DNA of 64,000 nucleotides from contig JADJGU010000001.1 in assembly GCA_016707885.1 (NCBI GenBank), positions 248,001 through 312,000 of the forward strand, given 5' to 3'. Made by a program: the position numbers and the translations under genes. Of the stretch, positions 1 to 6,827 are shown piece after piece; the first letter of the stretch is position 1, and every line of letters begins with the position of its first letter. The notes under the pieces are model-generated. The model saw only the letters and a list, made by a program, of their open reading frames with translations. It ran no database searches and had not been told where the DNA came from. Source of the stretch: Sphingomonadales bacterium. GTDB lineage: Bacteria; Pseudomonadota; Alphaproteobacteria; Sphingomonadales; Sphingomonadaceae.

Positions 1-674
1 TTGAGGACGATTTCAGCCCCGATAGCTTTGAGCAGCGCGACCTGCTCTTCGCTGCGCACGATGTTGACGAGGGGGATGCCATCGGCCTTGCAGATCTTCA
101 CCAGCATCTGGCCAAGATTGGAAGCGGCGGCCGCATGCACAATCGCTTTGTAACCTTCAAGCTTCATCGTTTCAACAAAGCCAAGCGATGTCAGCGGGTT
201 GACGAAGCAGGACGCACCGTCCTCCGGCGCAGTGCCATCGGGCAGCGGCATACACATTTGCGCCGCGAGGCAGCGATATTGCGCATAGATTTCGCCGCCG
301 ATGAGCGCGACAGTCTTTCCCATCAAACCCTGCGCTTCCGGCGATGCACCGGCCGCAACCACGACGCCGCAGCCTTCGTTACCGATCGGCAAAGCCTGCC
401 CCATACGGCCAGCCATGAAGCGCATTCCGGCATCGGAAACATTCATCGCGATGCCGGGAAGGCCATCACGATTGATCGCGCGCGCGCTGGTCACATCAGC
501 AGCGCCCACCATCAGACCGAGATCGGAGGGGTTGATTGGGGTTGCCTGCACCTTGACCACAACCTCGTGATCCTTAGGTGTCGGCATCGGCAAATCAGCA
601 AGATAGAGTTCAAGCACCCCTTCCGGCTTCACTTCGGTCAACATGGTGCGGTTGGTGGCTGGTAAATCGGTCAT
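1..674 (-). CDS. MDR-family zinc-binding dehydrogenase / quinone reductase-like protein (3' end outside window)
   Basis: About 224 N-terminal residues are present; the frame stays open to base 1, so the C-terminus is off the window. The start ATG at 672-674 has an AGGAGAG ribosome site just upstream. The N-terminal half reads as a GroES-like alcohol dehydrogenase domain, with segments such as PINPSDLG and IGNEGCGVV. It is followed by the start of a Rossmann domain (AAASNLGQMLVKI), where NAD(P)H would bind. Members of this medium-chain family reduce quinones or enoyl substrates. I see no obvious catalytic-zinc cysteine cluster, which favours a zinc-free quinone-reductase type. The substrate cannot be told. 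Confidence 0.8.
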   Translation of the reverse strand, partial: MTDLPATNRTMLTEVKPEGVLELYLADLPMPTPKDHEVVVKVQATPINPSDLGLMVGAADVTSARAINRDGLPGIAMNVSDAGMRFMAGRMGQALPIGNEGCGVVVAAGASPEAQGLMGKTVALIGGEIYAQYRCLAAQMCMPLPDGTAPEDGASCFVNPLTSLGFVETMKLEGYKAIVHAAAASNLGQMLVKICKADGIPLVNIVRSEEQVALLKAIGAEIVL

Positions 675-761
675 CGCTCTCTCCTGTCGCAGCTTCACCG
701 GAATCGGTTCGCCTTTGCAACTGGGCTAGCCGATGCGCGTCACAACCGCAATGTCCACAGC

Positions 762-977
762 CTATCCCATTTTGATTTCAAGTATCGCGGCTACCAGCGT
801 CGCCAAAATCGCGAAAACGGTAATCCCAGTCCACGGCATGAAGCCAACATCGTCAATTCTGTGCCGTTTCGCGCGACGCCGATCAGCAAATATGGCAATT
901 GTCGCAAGCACCGCGAAGCCACAGGCGACGATGGCCCACCCGTGATAGTCCCAGAGCTCGATCAGCTGCACATACAT
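762..977 (-). CDS. small membrane protein, function unknown
   Basis: A 71-residue protein with two hydrophobic segments (roughly residues 9-24 and 48-66) separated by a basic stretch, DRRRAKRHR. That pattern fits a two-helix inner-membrane protein. The same frame extends upstream to an ATG at 1076, giving 104 residues, but that would overlap the likely start of the divergent EamA transporter, so I prefer the internal ATG at 977. I recognise no family. Its place between a dehydrogenase and a transporter says nothing about its role. Confidence 0.45.
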   Translation of the reverse strand: MYVQLIELWDYHGWAIVACGFAVLATIAIFADRRRAKRHRIDDVGFMPWTGITVFAILATLVAAILEIKMG

Positions 978-1052
978 GGGCGAGCAGATGGCAACGCGCA
1001 GAACGAAACGCAAGGGCTGGACGAGAAACCGCAAAGCGCTAAGGCCGACCGC

Positions 1053-1997
1053 ATGGCGATCCACGATCAGCTTCATCAGCCGACAACCGCGCTACCAGTT
1101 GCCCGACCGGTAATAGGAATCGTGATGCGGCTCTCTGCGATGGCTGTGCTGGCAATCATGTTCGCGCTGGTCAAGATAGCCGGCGCCAAGGGCGTGCACG
1201 TCGCGGAGAGCGTGTTCTGGCGTCAGCTGACCGGCCTTCCAGTCGCGCTGGCCTGGCTGTGGTGGCATGGAGATTTGGCCACAATCCGCACCAGCCGCCC
1301 CTTCGCCCACGCGCTGCGGATGTTGCTGGGGATCAGTGCGATGGTACTGAATTTCTCTGCGATGCTGCTGCTGCCGATGGCGGAGGCAACGACTTTTGGT
1401 TTTGCAGCCCAGATTATTGCCACCATATTGGCAGCGCTGCTGTTGGGTGAACCGACGGGGCGATATCGCTGGGGTGCGGTGCTTTTGGGTTTTGCAGGTG
1501 TGCTAATCGCGCTGCAGCCCGGCGGGCATTCGGTCAACCTCTGGGGTGCGGTGATAGCTTTGCTCGGTGCCACGGCAACCGCAGCTGTCATCATTCAGAT
1601 CCGGCAAATGACGCAAACCGAAGCAGCAGGCGCCATCGTATTCTGGTTTTCGCTTACTTCCATGATTCCGCTGGGGATCGCGCAGTATTTTTTCGGTGCC
1701 GCGCACTCGACGGAAGCCTGGCTGGCGATCGCAGGCCTCAGCATCGCCGGTGCAGTGGGACAGATCCTCCTGACGGCGTCCCTGCGTCATGCGTCGGTCG
1801 CAACCATTATGACGATCGACTACAGCATGTTGATCTGGTCGGCGTTAGCCGGGTTCCTGATTTTTACGGAAATACCCGATAATAGTGTTTGGATCGGCGC
1901 ACCGGTCATCATTACAGCAGGGCTGATCATAGCCTGGCGGGAACATGTTCTGGCAAGGAAACGGATCAGAGGAGAGGCGGAACATCCCGTCGGTTGA
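1053..1997 (+). CDS. EamA/RhaT (DMT) family transporter
   Basis: A 314-residue, strongly hydrophobic protein with about ten membrane segments in two repeats, as in the drug/metabolite transporter superfamily. The segment after helix 1 (AESVFWRQLTGLPVAL) and the repeat boundary near GAVIALLGATATAAV are typical of EamA permeases, which export small metabolites or amino acids across the inner membrane. The open frame begins further upstream. I chose ATG 1053, preceded by AAGG; ATG 1125 has a better-placed AGGAA and would remove 24 residues. The last 32 bases overlap the convergent nitrilase gene. The substrate is unknown. Confidence 0.85.
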   Translation: MAIHDQLHQPTTALPVARPVIGIVMRLSAMAVLAIMFALVKIAGAKGVHVAESVFWRQLTGLPVALAWLWWHGDLATIRTSRPFAHALRMLLGISAMVLNFSAMLLLPMAEATTFGFAAQIIATILAALLLGEPTGRYRWGAVLLGFAGVLIALQPGGHSVNLWGAVIALLGATATAAVIIQIRQMTQTEAAGAIVFWFSLTSMIPLGIAQYFFGAAHSTEAWLAIAGLSIAGAVGQILLTASLRHASVATIMTIDYSMLIWSALAGFLIFTEIPDNSVWIGAPVIITAGLIIAWREHVLARKRIRGEAEHPVG

Positions 1998-2787
1998 GGT
2001 GCACGGGAATTTGCGCGCGCACTGCCTGTACACGGTCGAGGTCAAGGTCAACAAAACCAAGCCCCTCTCCCTCTCCCATATCGAGCAACACCTCACCCCA
2101 AGGATCCACCACCAACGAGTGGCCATAGGTTTCACGGCCGTCGGCATGCTTGCCCGATTGTGCTGCTGCGATAACAAAGGCTGCCGATTCAATAGCGCGG
2201 GCGCGGAGCAGGACGTGCCAATGCGCTTTGCCAGTTGGCACCGTGAACGCGGCAGGAACTGCAAATGCGACCGCACCATTTCGGGCTAGCGTGCTGAAAA
2301 GGTCCGGAAAACGAAGGTCGTAACAGATGGTCAAGCCCATCGGTCCCAAGGGCGACGCGGTTATAACGGGACCAGCCCCACCAAGATAGGCCACAGACTC
2401 ACGCCATGATTCGCCCGTCGCCAGATCCACATCGAACAGATGCATCTTGTCATAGCGGGCCAGAACTTGGCCGGAACTGTCAAATATAAGTGTGCGGTTG
2501 CAGAAACGGTCGGCAGACCGCTCCGAAATGACTGGCAACGAACCGATATGCACCCATATCCCTACCTGCCTTACTGCTTCAGCGATTGCCAAAAGCGCCG
2601 TGGAGTTCGCCTCTTTTGTGATTACAGATTTGGCCCGAGGTCGATCACGGTCGAGCAGCATAGACATTTCGGGAGCGAAATAGGCATTGGCACCGCCCGC
2701 TTTTGCTTTTTTTATTCCCGTTATCATTGCTTCAACATTCTGCTGAATGTCGAATGTGCTATTCATTTGATGTACCGCTATCCGCAT
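1966..2787 (-). CDS. nitrilase-superfamily carbon-nitrogen hydrolase (Nit1-like amidase)
   Basis: A 273-residue protein that carries the three catalytic elements of the nitrilase fold in order: Glu in FAPEMSML, Lys in RYDKMHLFDVD and Cys in LTICYDLRFPD. The sequences around the Lys and Cys resemble the Nit1 branch, which hydrolyses deaminated glutathione in metabolite repair; that assignment is by motif only. The frame extends 19 codons upstream, but MRIAVHQMNS at 2787 is the natural beginning of the domain. It is transcribed towards the EamA gene and overlaps its end by 32 bases. Confidence 0.85.
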   Translation of the reverse strand: MRIAVHQMNSTFDIQQNVEAMITGIKKAKAGGANAYFAPEMSMLLDRDRPRAKSVITKEANSTALLAIAEAVRQVGIWVHIGSLPVISERSADRFCNRTLIFDSSGQVLARYDKMHLFDVDLATGESWRESVAYLGGAGPVITASPLGPMGLTICYDLRFPDLFSTLARNGAVAFAVPAAFTVPTGKAHWHVLLRARAIESAAFVIAAAQSGKHADGRETYGHSLVVDPWGEVLLDMGEGEGLGFVDLDLDRVQAVRAQIPVHLNRRDVPPLL

Positions 2788-3066
2788 AAATGACTTCGTT
2801 TCTCTGCCATTCGGGCTTACGCCGATGTATAATTCACTCTGCATTTACTTCATCGCAGATGTCGTTGCGATCAACCGAGTGTGGAACAATATCTATTGCA
2901 GTAGTTCCGCATCAAACACTGTGTCGAAGGCGCAACAGTCCCGCAAGCTATGATGACAAAATGAGATTTTTCAATTCCATCGCCGATTCACGGGTTGCGT
3001 CTGAAGGCTGTTTGTGCCAATTAGACGCCGGTGTGTTTGAAACCACATTCAAAAAGGAGCCAAAAA

Positions 3067-3315
3067 ATGCGTTTCGGTAAAGTTTCGCTCGCTGCAGTTG
3101 CTGCTGTTGCCCTCGCCGGTGCCCCGGTGATTGCACAAGCTGCTGCTCCTGCAAAGCCCGTCGCTGCCAAGGTGCAGCGCGCTGGTGCCGCTAAGGAAGA
3201 AAGCAAGCTCGGCGGCGGAAGCGGTGTTATCATCGCTGTTCTCGCAGCTGCTGCTGTTATTGCCGGTATCGTCATTGCCTCGGGCAACGACGACGACGCT
3301 CCGACCAGCCCCTGA
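3067..3315 (+). CDS. small secreted or membrane-anchored protein with acidic tail
   Basis: An 82-residue protein. Residues 1-26 form a clear signal peptide ending near AQAAA. An Ala/Lys-rich linker follows, then a second hydrophobic segment (about 53-70) and the short acidic tail GNDDDAPTSP. The start is fixed by AGGAG about 7 bases upstream of ATG 3067, although the frame is open earlier. A strong intrinsic terminator follows, so it is probably a monocistronic, well-expressed gene. I have a general impression that similar tiny proteins occur in sphingomonads. Function unknown. Confidence 0.75.
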   Translation: MRFGKVSLAAVAAVALAGAPVIAQAAAPAKPVAAKVQRAGAAKEESKLGGGSGVIIAVLAAAAVIAGIVIASGNDDDAPTSP

Positions 3316-3336
3316 GCTCGGTCAGAGACTTAAAGG

Positions 3337-3365
3337 AAAGGCGGCTTTTTGGCCGCCTTTTTTTT
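3337..3365 (+). terminator. intrinsic terminator after the small secreted protein
   Basis: A perfect 9-bp stem (AAAGGCGGC at 3337-3345 with GCCGCCTTT at 3352-3360) and a 6-base loop, followed by a run of T to 3365. It begins about 20 bases after the stop codon of the 82-residue gene. Confidence 0.85.
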
Positions 3366-3454
3366 AACTTTCGCAGACGGAAGTCTGGCAATTTCAACCA
3401 GACCAAAGTGATTTTGTTAACCAAAGTATCACTCTCATCGGCTATTAACCCGTC

Positions 3455-4453
3455 ATGCCTAAAAACCTCAAAGTCCTCGTAACCGGCGGTGCTGGATATA
3501 TTGGCAGCCACGCCGTTCTTGCCCTGAAAGATGCCGGACACCGCCCCGTCGTCATCGACAATCTGGTCACAGGTTTTCGCTGGGCAATCCCTGATGATGT
3601 GCCTTTCGTCGAGGGCAATATTGCGAATGAGGAATTGGTCGCAGCCACGCTACAAGATCATGGCATCGACGCCATCATGCACTTCGCGGGTTCAATCATC
3701 GTTCCCGAATCAGTCGAAAACCCGCTCAAATATTATCGCAACAACACCGCCGCGAGTCGCAGCCTGATCGATTCGGCTGTGCAGGCAGGCGTGAAGCATT
3801 TCATCTTCTCTTCGACTGCCGCCACTTATGGCATCCCCGAATCGAGCCCGGTGCGCGAAGACATGCCCAAGCTGCCGATCAATCCTTACGGCATGTCGAA
3901 ACTGATGACCGAATATATGCTGCGCGACGTGGCAGCAGCGCACAACTTCAACTATTGCGCGCTCCGCTATTTCAACGTTGCGGGCGCCGACCCGCAAGGC
4001 CGCACTGGCCAGTCGACCGCAGGTGCCACCCACCTGATCAAAGTCGCGGTCGAAGCGGCCCTTGGCAAACGCGATTCGGTTGCTGTGTTTGGCACCGATT
4101 ATGCGACAGCAGATGGCACCGGTGTACGCGACTATATCCATGTCAGCGATCTGGCCGCCGCGCATGTCATCGCGCTGGAGGCGCTGGTGGCTGATCCTGC
4201 AACCAGCCACACGCTCAATTGCGGCTATGGCCACGGCTATTCGGTGATGCAGGTTCTGGACGCAGTCGACCGCGTCACCAACTTGACCATCGACCGCAAG
4301 ATCGAAGGCCGCCGCGCAGGCGACCCCGACGAGTTAATTTCGGACAATCGAGAGATCAAGGCGCGCCTTGGCTGGCAGCCCCAGCATGACAATCTCGACA
4401 CTATCGTTTCCCACGCTCTGCAATGGGAGCGTAAGCTAGGTCAGCGCGGCTAG
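3455..4453 (+). CDS. galE: UDP-glucose 4-epimerase
   Basis: A 332-residue short-chain dehydrogenase/reductase of the extended type. The NAD-binding motif GGAGYIGSH is near residue 11. The catalytic Ser/Thr region FSSTAATYG and the YxxxK motif YGMSK follow, with ALRYFNVAGADP further on, as is diagnostic for GalE. It interconverts UDP-glucose and UDP-galactose in the cytoplasm, supplying sugars for polysaccharides. Length is normal for the family. The stop codon sits only one base before the -35 element proposed for hslV, so galE probably reads through into hslVU at a basal level. Confidence 0.95.
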   Translation: MPKNLKVLVTGGAGYIGSHAVLALKDAGHRPVVIDNLVTGFRWAIPDDVPFVEGNIANEELVAATLQDHGIDAIMHFAGSIIVPESVENPLKYYRNNTAASRSLIDSAVQAGVKHFIFSSTAATYGIPESSPVREDMPKLPINPYGMSKLMTEYMLRDVAAAHNFNYCALRYFNVAGADPQGRTGQSTAGATHLIKVAVEAALGKRDSVAVFGTDYATADGTGVRDYIHVSDLAAAHVIALEALVADPATSHTLNCGYGHGYSVMQVLDAVDRVTNLTIDRKIEGRRAGDPDELISDNREIKARLGWQPQHDNLDTIVSHALQWERKLGQRG

Positions 4454-4454
4454 T

Positions 4455-4483
4455 CTTGCAGAGTTGAACCACCCGCCCCATAT
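4455..4483 (+). promoter_or_regulatory. RpoH (heat-shock sigma)-type promoter for hslVU
   Basis: CTTG at 4455-4458, an 18-base spacer, then CCCATAT at 4477-4483 match the alphaproteobacterial heat-shock pattern CTTG-N17/18-CYTATNT with one change (C for T at the third position of the -10). It lies directly after the galE stop and 9 bases before the hslV start. Expected initiation would be near 4489-4490, leaving almost no 5' leader. The pattern match is seen in the sequence; sigma-factor use is inferred from the hslVU target and similar sites before dnaK and grpE. Confidence 0.6.
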
Positions 4484-4491
4484 CCGGGGCT

Positions 4492-5058
4492 ATGGACAAT
4501 CAAGCACATAGCAACCCGTCGACCTGGTACGGCACCACCATCCTTTCAGTCCGCAAGGGCGGCAAGGTAGTGATCGCCGGCGATGGTCAGGTTTCGATGG
4601 GCCAGACGGTGATGAAGCCCAATGCCAAGAAGGTTCGCAGGTTACACGACGGCAGCGTGATTGCTGGCTTTGCAGGCGCTACCGCCGACGCCTTCACCCT
4701 GTTTGAACGGCTGGAAAAGAAACTGGAAGCGCATCGTGGGCAATTGATGCGCGCTGCGGTGGAGCTAGCGAAGGATTGGCGCACTGACAAATATCTGCGC
4801 AATCTGGAGGCGATGATGATCGTCGCTGACAAAGAAGTGACGCTGATCCTGACCGGCAATGGCGATGTGCTCGAGCCGCTCGATGGCATCGCCGCGATCG
4901 GATCAGGAGGCAATTTCGCGCTGTCAGCTGCGCGGGCGCTGATGGATTATGAGGCTGACGCCGAAACTCAGGCGCGCCATGCGATGAAAATCGCTGCCGA
5001 AATTTGCGTTTACACCAACGACCAGTTGACGGTCGAAAGCATGGACAGCGTCAGCTGA
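4492..5058 (+). CDS. hslV: ATP-dependent protease peptidase subunit HslV (ClpQ)
   Basis: A 188-residue threonine peptidase of the proteasome beta-subunit type. The expected mature N-terminus TTILSVRKGG begins at residue 15, after a 14-residue propeptide, so Thr15 should become the catalytic nucleophile. GDGQVSMGQ and the central IGSGGNFAL stretch are typical. HslV forms a double hexameric ring capped by HslU and degrades unfolded proteins in the cytoplasm. No other good start exists upstream of the Thr. The ATG at 4492 has only a weak GGGG and lies very close to the proposed heat-shock promoter. hslU follows after 19 bases. Confidence 0.96.
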   Translation: MDNQAHSNPSTWYGTTILSVRKGGKVVIAGDGQVSMGQTVMKPNAKKVRRLHDGSVIAGFAGATADAFTLFERLEKKLEAHRGQLMRAAVELAKDWRTDKYLRNLEAMMIVADKEVTLILTGNGDVLEPLDGIAAIGSGGNFALSAARALMDYEADAETQARHAMKIAAEICVYTNDQLTVESMDSVS

Positions 5059-5077
5059 TCCCGGGAAATCTGTTATT

Positions 5078-6376
5078 ATGAGCCAGAATTTGACGCCGAA
5101 GGCGATTGTCGCCGCATTGGACGAGCATATCATCGGTCAGGCCGACGCCAAGCGGGCTGTCGCGGTTGCCCTTCGCAACCGCTGGCGCCGCCAACGCTTG
5201 CCCGCTGAACTGCGCGATGAGGTGACGCCGAAGAACATCCTGATGATCGGCCCGACGGGTTGCGGCAAGACCGAGATCAGCCGTCGTTTGGCGAAACTGG
5301 CAGACGCCCCTTTCATCAAGGTGGAAGCAACCAAATTCACCGAGGTCGGCTATGTCGGCCGCGATGTCGAACAGATTGCCCGCGATCTGGTCGAAGAAGC
5401 CATCCGCCTGGAAAAAGACCGTCGCCGCGAAGTTGTGCGCGAAGCCGCCGAAACCGCCGCGATGGAACGCATCCTCAAACCGCTTGCCGGGGACACTGCG
5501 AGTGAAGCGACCCGCGAAGCCTTTCGCCAGCGCATCCGCGACCACCATATGGATGACGTCGAGATCGAGATTGATGTCGTCGATGCCCCGCGCATGCCGA
5601 TGGATATTCCCGGAATGGGCGGTGTCGGTATGATCAACATCGGCGAAATGATGGGCAAGGCATTCGGCCAGAACAACCAGAAGCGCCGCAAGATGAAGGT
5701 ACCCGAGGCTTGGGTGAAGCTGGTTGACGAAGAAACCGAAAAGCGGTTGGATCAGGATGATGTCGCACGCACTGCAATCGCCGATGCAGAGGCCAATGGC
5801 ATCGTCTTTCTCGACGAGATCGACAAGATTGCGGTCAGCGATGTCCGCGGCGGCTCGGTAAGCCGTGAAGGCGTGCAGCGCGACCTGCTGCCGTTAATCG
5901 AAGGCACCACCGTCGCGACCAAATATGGCCCGATGAAAACCGACCATGTGCTGTTCATCGCCAGCGGTGCCTTCCATGTTTCCAAACCTAGCGACATGCT
6001 GCCCGAATTGCAGGGCCGCCTGCCGATCCGCGTGGAGCTGACCGCGCTGACACAGGAAGATTTTGTCCGCATCCTTTCGCAGACCAAGGCCAATCTGCCG
6101 CACCAATATGTGGCATTGCTCGGCACCGAAGAGGTAGGACTTGAATTCACCGATGATGCGATTGCGGCCCTGGCCCGCATCGCCGCACAGGTGAATGAAA
6201 GTGTCGAAAATATCGGCGCACGCCGTCTGCAAACGGTGATGGAACGCCTTTTGGAAGACATCAGCTTCGACGCTGAAGACCGTAAGGGCGAAACGATAAC
6301 AATCGACGCCGCTTATGTTGAACAGCAGCTTTCGGGCATTGCAAAGGACGCCGACCTTTCTAAATATGTTCTATAA
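5078..6376 (+). CDS. hslU: HslU (ClpY) ATPase subunit of the HslVU protease
   Basis: A 432-residue AAA+ unfoldase. The Walker A motif GPTGCGKT lies at residues 58-65, Walker B is in GIVFLDEIDKIA, and the C-terminal tail ends in KDADLSKYVL, the segment that docks into HslV. The intermediate (I) domain lies between the Walker motifs, roughly residues 110-230. It unfolds substrates and feeds them into HslV using ATP. Length is normal. It is co-transcribed with hslV and should be heat-inducible through the promoter at 4455-4483. Confidence 0.97.
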   Translation: MSQNLTPKAIVAALDEHIIGQADAKRAVAVALRNRWRRQRLPAELRDEVTPKNILMIGPTGCGKTEISRRLAKLADAPFIKVEATKFTEVGYVGRDVEQIARDLVEEAIRLEKDRRREVVREAAETAAMERILKPLAGDTASEATREAFRQRIRDHHMDDVEIEIDVVDAPRMPMDIPGMGGVGMINIGEMMGKAFGQNNQKRRKMKVPEAWVKLVDEETEKRLDQDDVARTAIADAEANGIVFLDEIDKIAVSDVRGGSVSREGVQRDLLPLIEGTTVATKYGPMKTDHVLFIASGAFHVSKPSDMLPELQGRLPIRVELTALTQEDFVRILSQTKANLPHQYVALLGTEEVGLEFTDDAIAALARIAAQVNESVENIGARRLQTVMERLLEDISFDAEDRKGETITIDAAYVEQQLSGIAKDADLSKYVL

Positions 6377-6425
6377 TTGTTCTCAATATCCTGCTATGTG
6401 ATTCGGTGCAGGAAGGAGACAATAT

Positions 6426-6824
6426 ATGACCCATCAAGGCGGATGCCATTGCGGCGCGGTTCGTTATGAAGTGAGCGGGGATCCCCAGCATGTGGCGCTG
6501 TGCCACTGCAGCGACTGTCGCAAATCCTCGGGCGCTCCGATGGTTGCCTGGGCGGCCTTTACCGAGGATCAGTTCAAACTGGTCGAGGGCGAGCCGGTAA
6601 CCTTCAATTCGTCGGGATCGGCGATGCGCAGTTTTTGCCCGAAATGCGGGTCTGGCCTCTATTATCGCAACCAGGAATTCTTGACCGGTATCGTGGATAT
6701 CCAGTCAGCCACGCTGGATGATCCCGATGCCCTGCCTCCGGGCGCGCATATTCAAACCGCCGAACGGCTCGGCTGGATGGAAACCGCGCATAGCCTGACG
6801 GCGTTTGAGCGGTTTCCGGGTTAG
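6426..6824 (+). CDS. GFA-fold (glutathione-dependent formaldehyde-activating-like) protein
   Basis: A 132-residue protein with the zinc-binding cysteines of the GFA/CENP-V domain: CHC at residues 7-9, CHCSDC at 26-31 and CPKC at 71-74. Members bind zinc and in a few cases act on S-hydroxymethylglutathione or related adducts, but most are uncharacterised, so the activity here is open. The start is set by AGGAGA eight bases before ATG 6426. The gene points at the end of the M16 peptidase gene, with three bases between the two. Confidence 0.85.
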   Translation: MTHQGGCHCGAVRYEVSGDPQHVALCHCSDCRKSSGAPMVAWAAFTEDQFKLVEGEPVTFNSSGSAMRSFCPKCGSGLYYRNQEFLTGIVDIQSATLDDPDALPPGAHIQTAERLGWMETAHSLTAFERFPG

Positions 6825-6827
6825 GAT

